Shown piece after piece: positions 62,714 to 64,000 of a DNA stretch of 64,000 bases. A program made the position numbers and the translations under genes. The DNA is from Brachypterus glaber. Lineage: Eukaryota; Arthropoda; Insecta; Coleoptera; Kateretidae. Position 1 is the first letter of the stretch. Each line of letters begins with the position of its first letter. The notes beneath the pieces are model-generated. The model made no database searches. It saw nothing but the letters and a program-made list of their open reading frames with translations, and had not been told where the DNA came from. The stretch covers positions 45,551,794-45,615,793 of the forward strand of contig OY294046.1 in the NCBI GenBank assembly GCA_958510825.1, in the 5' to 3' direction.

Positions 62714-63235
62714 GAAAGACCATTGTTTCCAAGTGAAAACTAGGTGCCCAAAAAATTTGTATTTTGATTAGTAAAGAATTTAGGGGTCTTAATGCCCGGT
62801 GTTCCCAAATGGGAACAAGGCGCAATGTAGGGTTAGAGAAAAAAAGTCCAAACCATTTAACAACATAAGTTCATTCTTCTGTGTGTGGATATGCCCTCGC
62901 GAGGGCAGTTGATTCAACTAGGTCCAACTTCCTGTCTAACGTTCATGTCACCAGATTGCAAGTAGATAGCGATAGCTGGTTCATACATGCAGCCTGCCAG
63001 TGTCTTTTTGTTCTCGATAAAGTCAGTTTGATAGCCAATCGTACGAGGGAGCATTTATTAATTTGATATTTATTGATTGGATCCAATCCATGGTGATGGT
63101 CATGAAAACAATAAATGCGAGTCGCATTATGCGACCGACATTTTTTTTAACTTGAGTGTCAATATACATATGTAGAATAACCACCTGATAATTTAACAGT
63201 GGTAAATGTATGAGATTTACTAATGGTTATAGTAG
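62714..63235. other. Higher-GC unique stretch, no gene called
   Basis: At 62880-63060 GC content rises and a 61-codon frame (62881-63066) is open, without a family I recognise. A short palindrome 'gtcgcattatgcgac' lies at 63120-63134. Confidence 0.35.
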
Positions 63236-63345
63236 ATTACAGGTCAACTCGGAAAACAGTACTTTTCCGAGACCTTATTAATGGGCGAGGACGAAGTGCC
63301 GAGACATTTATAGGTCCAGGAAAAGTACCATTTTTCGGGAACTTT
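63236..63345. repeat. Imperfect hairpin element
   Basis: 'ggaaaacagtacttttccga' and 'gaccttat' face 'ataggtccaggaaaagtacc' and 'atttttcgggaac', around 'ggcgaggacgaagtgccgag'. The opening 'attacaggtcaa' and 'accttattaat' recur at 63817 onward ('attacaggtcaagtccagg', 'aacctttattaat'), so a second partial copy may end the window. Confidence 0.5.
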
Positions 63346-64000
63346 TTTTATTTAAAATAAAGTAGTATTTTTTAATTTTTTTTTTTTTTTGAAACCTAGA
63401 CGTTTGAATTCAAATGAAGAAAATAATATTATAATACGTGGTTTTTTAGTTATTTTCATAATTACCACAAATATTTTTTCCTGCTTTTCATAAGACAAAG
63501 ACATATCATATAAAACTAAAGTTCCACATACGTGTAACCCAAATAAACAACCACAAAAAACATTTGTTGATAGCTCACAAGGCGTTTATAACACTTATTA
63601 TCCTTCTCTGTCTAAAAAGTAAAAAAACCTTTGACTAAAACTGTACATTTAGGTTTTTTAACGAAATGTATTAGATTATATTCGTGTTTATCATGACAAC
63701 AGCAGTTCAGCCATCTTGCTTTAAGCATTAATAATGATATTTTAAACATGTAGCGGAAATTAATGATTTAAACTGCAGACCTGTAATAATTAGTTTACTG
63801 GTCTTTATTTTTCATTACAGGTCAAGTCCAGGCATGAAAAACAGTGGGACAAGAAATCACGTACTTCCCAACCTTTATTAATACATGTAATGTATGTATT
63901 ACATATACAGTTGCGAATAAAATATTTTCTGAAAAAAATGACCGTGCTAACCTGATGGACGTTTTAAATAAATTACTTGCAAACTTACTGGAAAACATCA
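63346..64000. other. No confident feature
   Basis: AT-rich. 'tttatttttcattacag' followed by 'gtcaagtccaggcatgaaaa' at 63805-63840 resembles a splice acceptor but also matches the repeat opening at 63236. Confidence 0.35.

Overview
The window is AT-rich eukaryotic DNA, most likely from an arthropod and probably an insect. No intact, confidently recognisable protein gene, rRNA, tRNA or CRISPR array is visible. What can be recognised is almost entirely mobile-element debris: non-autonomous inverted-repeat elements (MITEs and foldback elements), one short Helitron, a tRNA-derived SINE family, and decayed fragments of a Penelope-like reverse transcriptase, a non-LTR reverse transcriptase, a Tc1-type transposase and one uncharacterised repetitive protein. 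That mix, with long microsatellites and near-absent coding density, fits an intergenic or intronic part of a large, transposon-rich insect genome. I cannot name the species.

Layout. 0-13 kb: satellite-like units, a TTA-flanked MITE (2024-2523), a 2.25-kb palindrome (2594-4842) that contains a complete smaller inverted-repeat element symmetrically placed at its centre, a 1.24-kb palindrome (6321-7559), a short secreted-type ORF (8194-8499), and nested hairpin elements. 13-22 kb: a 99-bp higher-order tandem repeat, two perfect 32-36 bp palindromes and three large inverted-repeat elements. 22-31 kb: most of the protein relics, namely Penelope-like RT (22.5 kb, minus), an uncharacterised protein pseudogene (28.1 kb), a non-LTR RT patch (29.2 kb) and a Tc1 transposase C-terminus with its TIR (30.0 kb, minus), plus a 1388-bp tandem duplication. 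31-45 kb: Helitron, nested elements, a mirrored minisatellite element, local duplications and MITEs. 45-51 kb: pieces of a dispersed repeat with tetranucleotide CGGT/GACC blocks, hairpins, and one exon-like segment (51286-51400). 51.5-54 kb: a TA-flanked 2.5-kb element carrying a head-to-head array of a 436-bp satellite. 54-64 kb: MITEs, two SINE copies (one split by a 1.85-kb element), a 123-bp GA microsatellite and further inverted-repeat elements.

There is no gene network to describe. The logic of the window is insertion into insertion: several families recur at many positions in both orientations, and nested copies give relative ages. The best leads for something undescribed are the satellite-bearing element at 51.5-54 kb with a hammerhead-like half core, the mirrored and higher-order minisatellites inside TIR elements, and the large palindrome with an element at its exact centre. 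All identities are read by eye; nothing was searched or aligned by computer.
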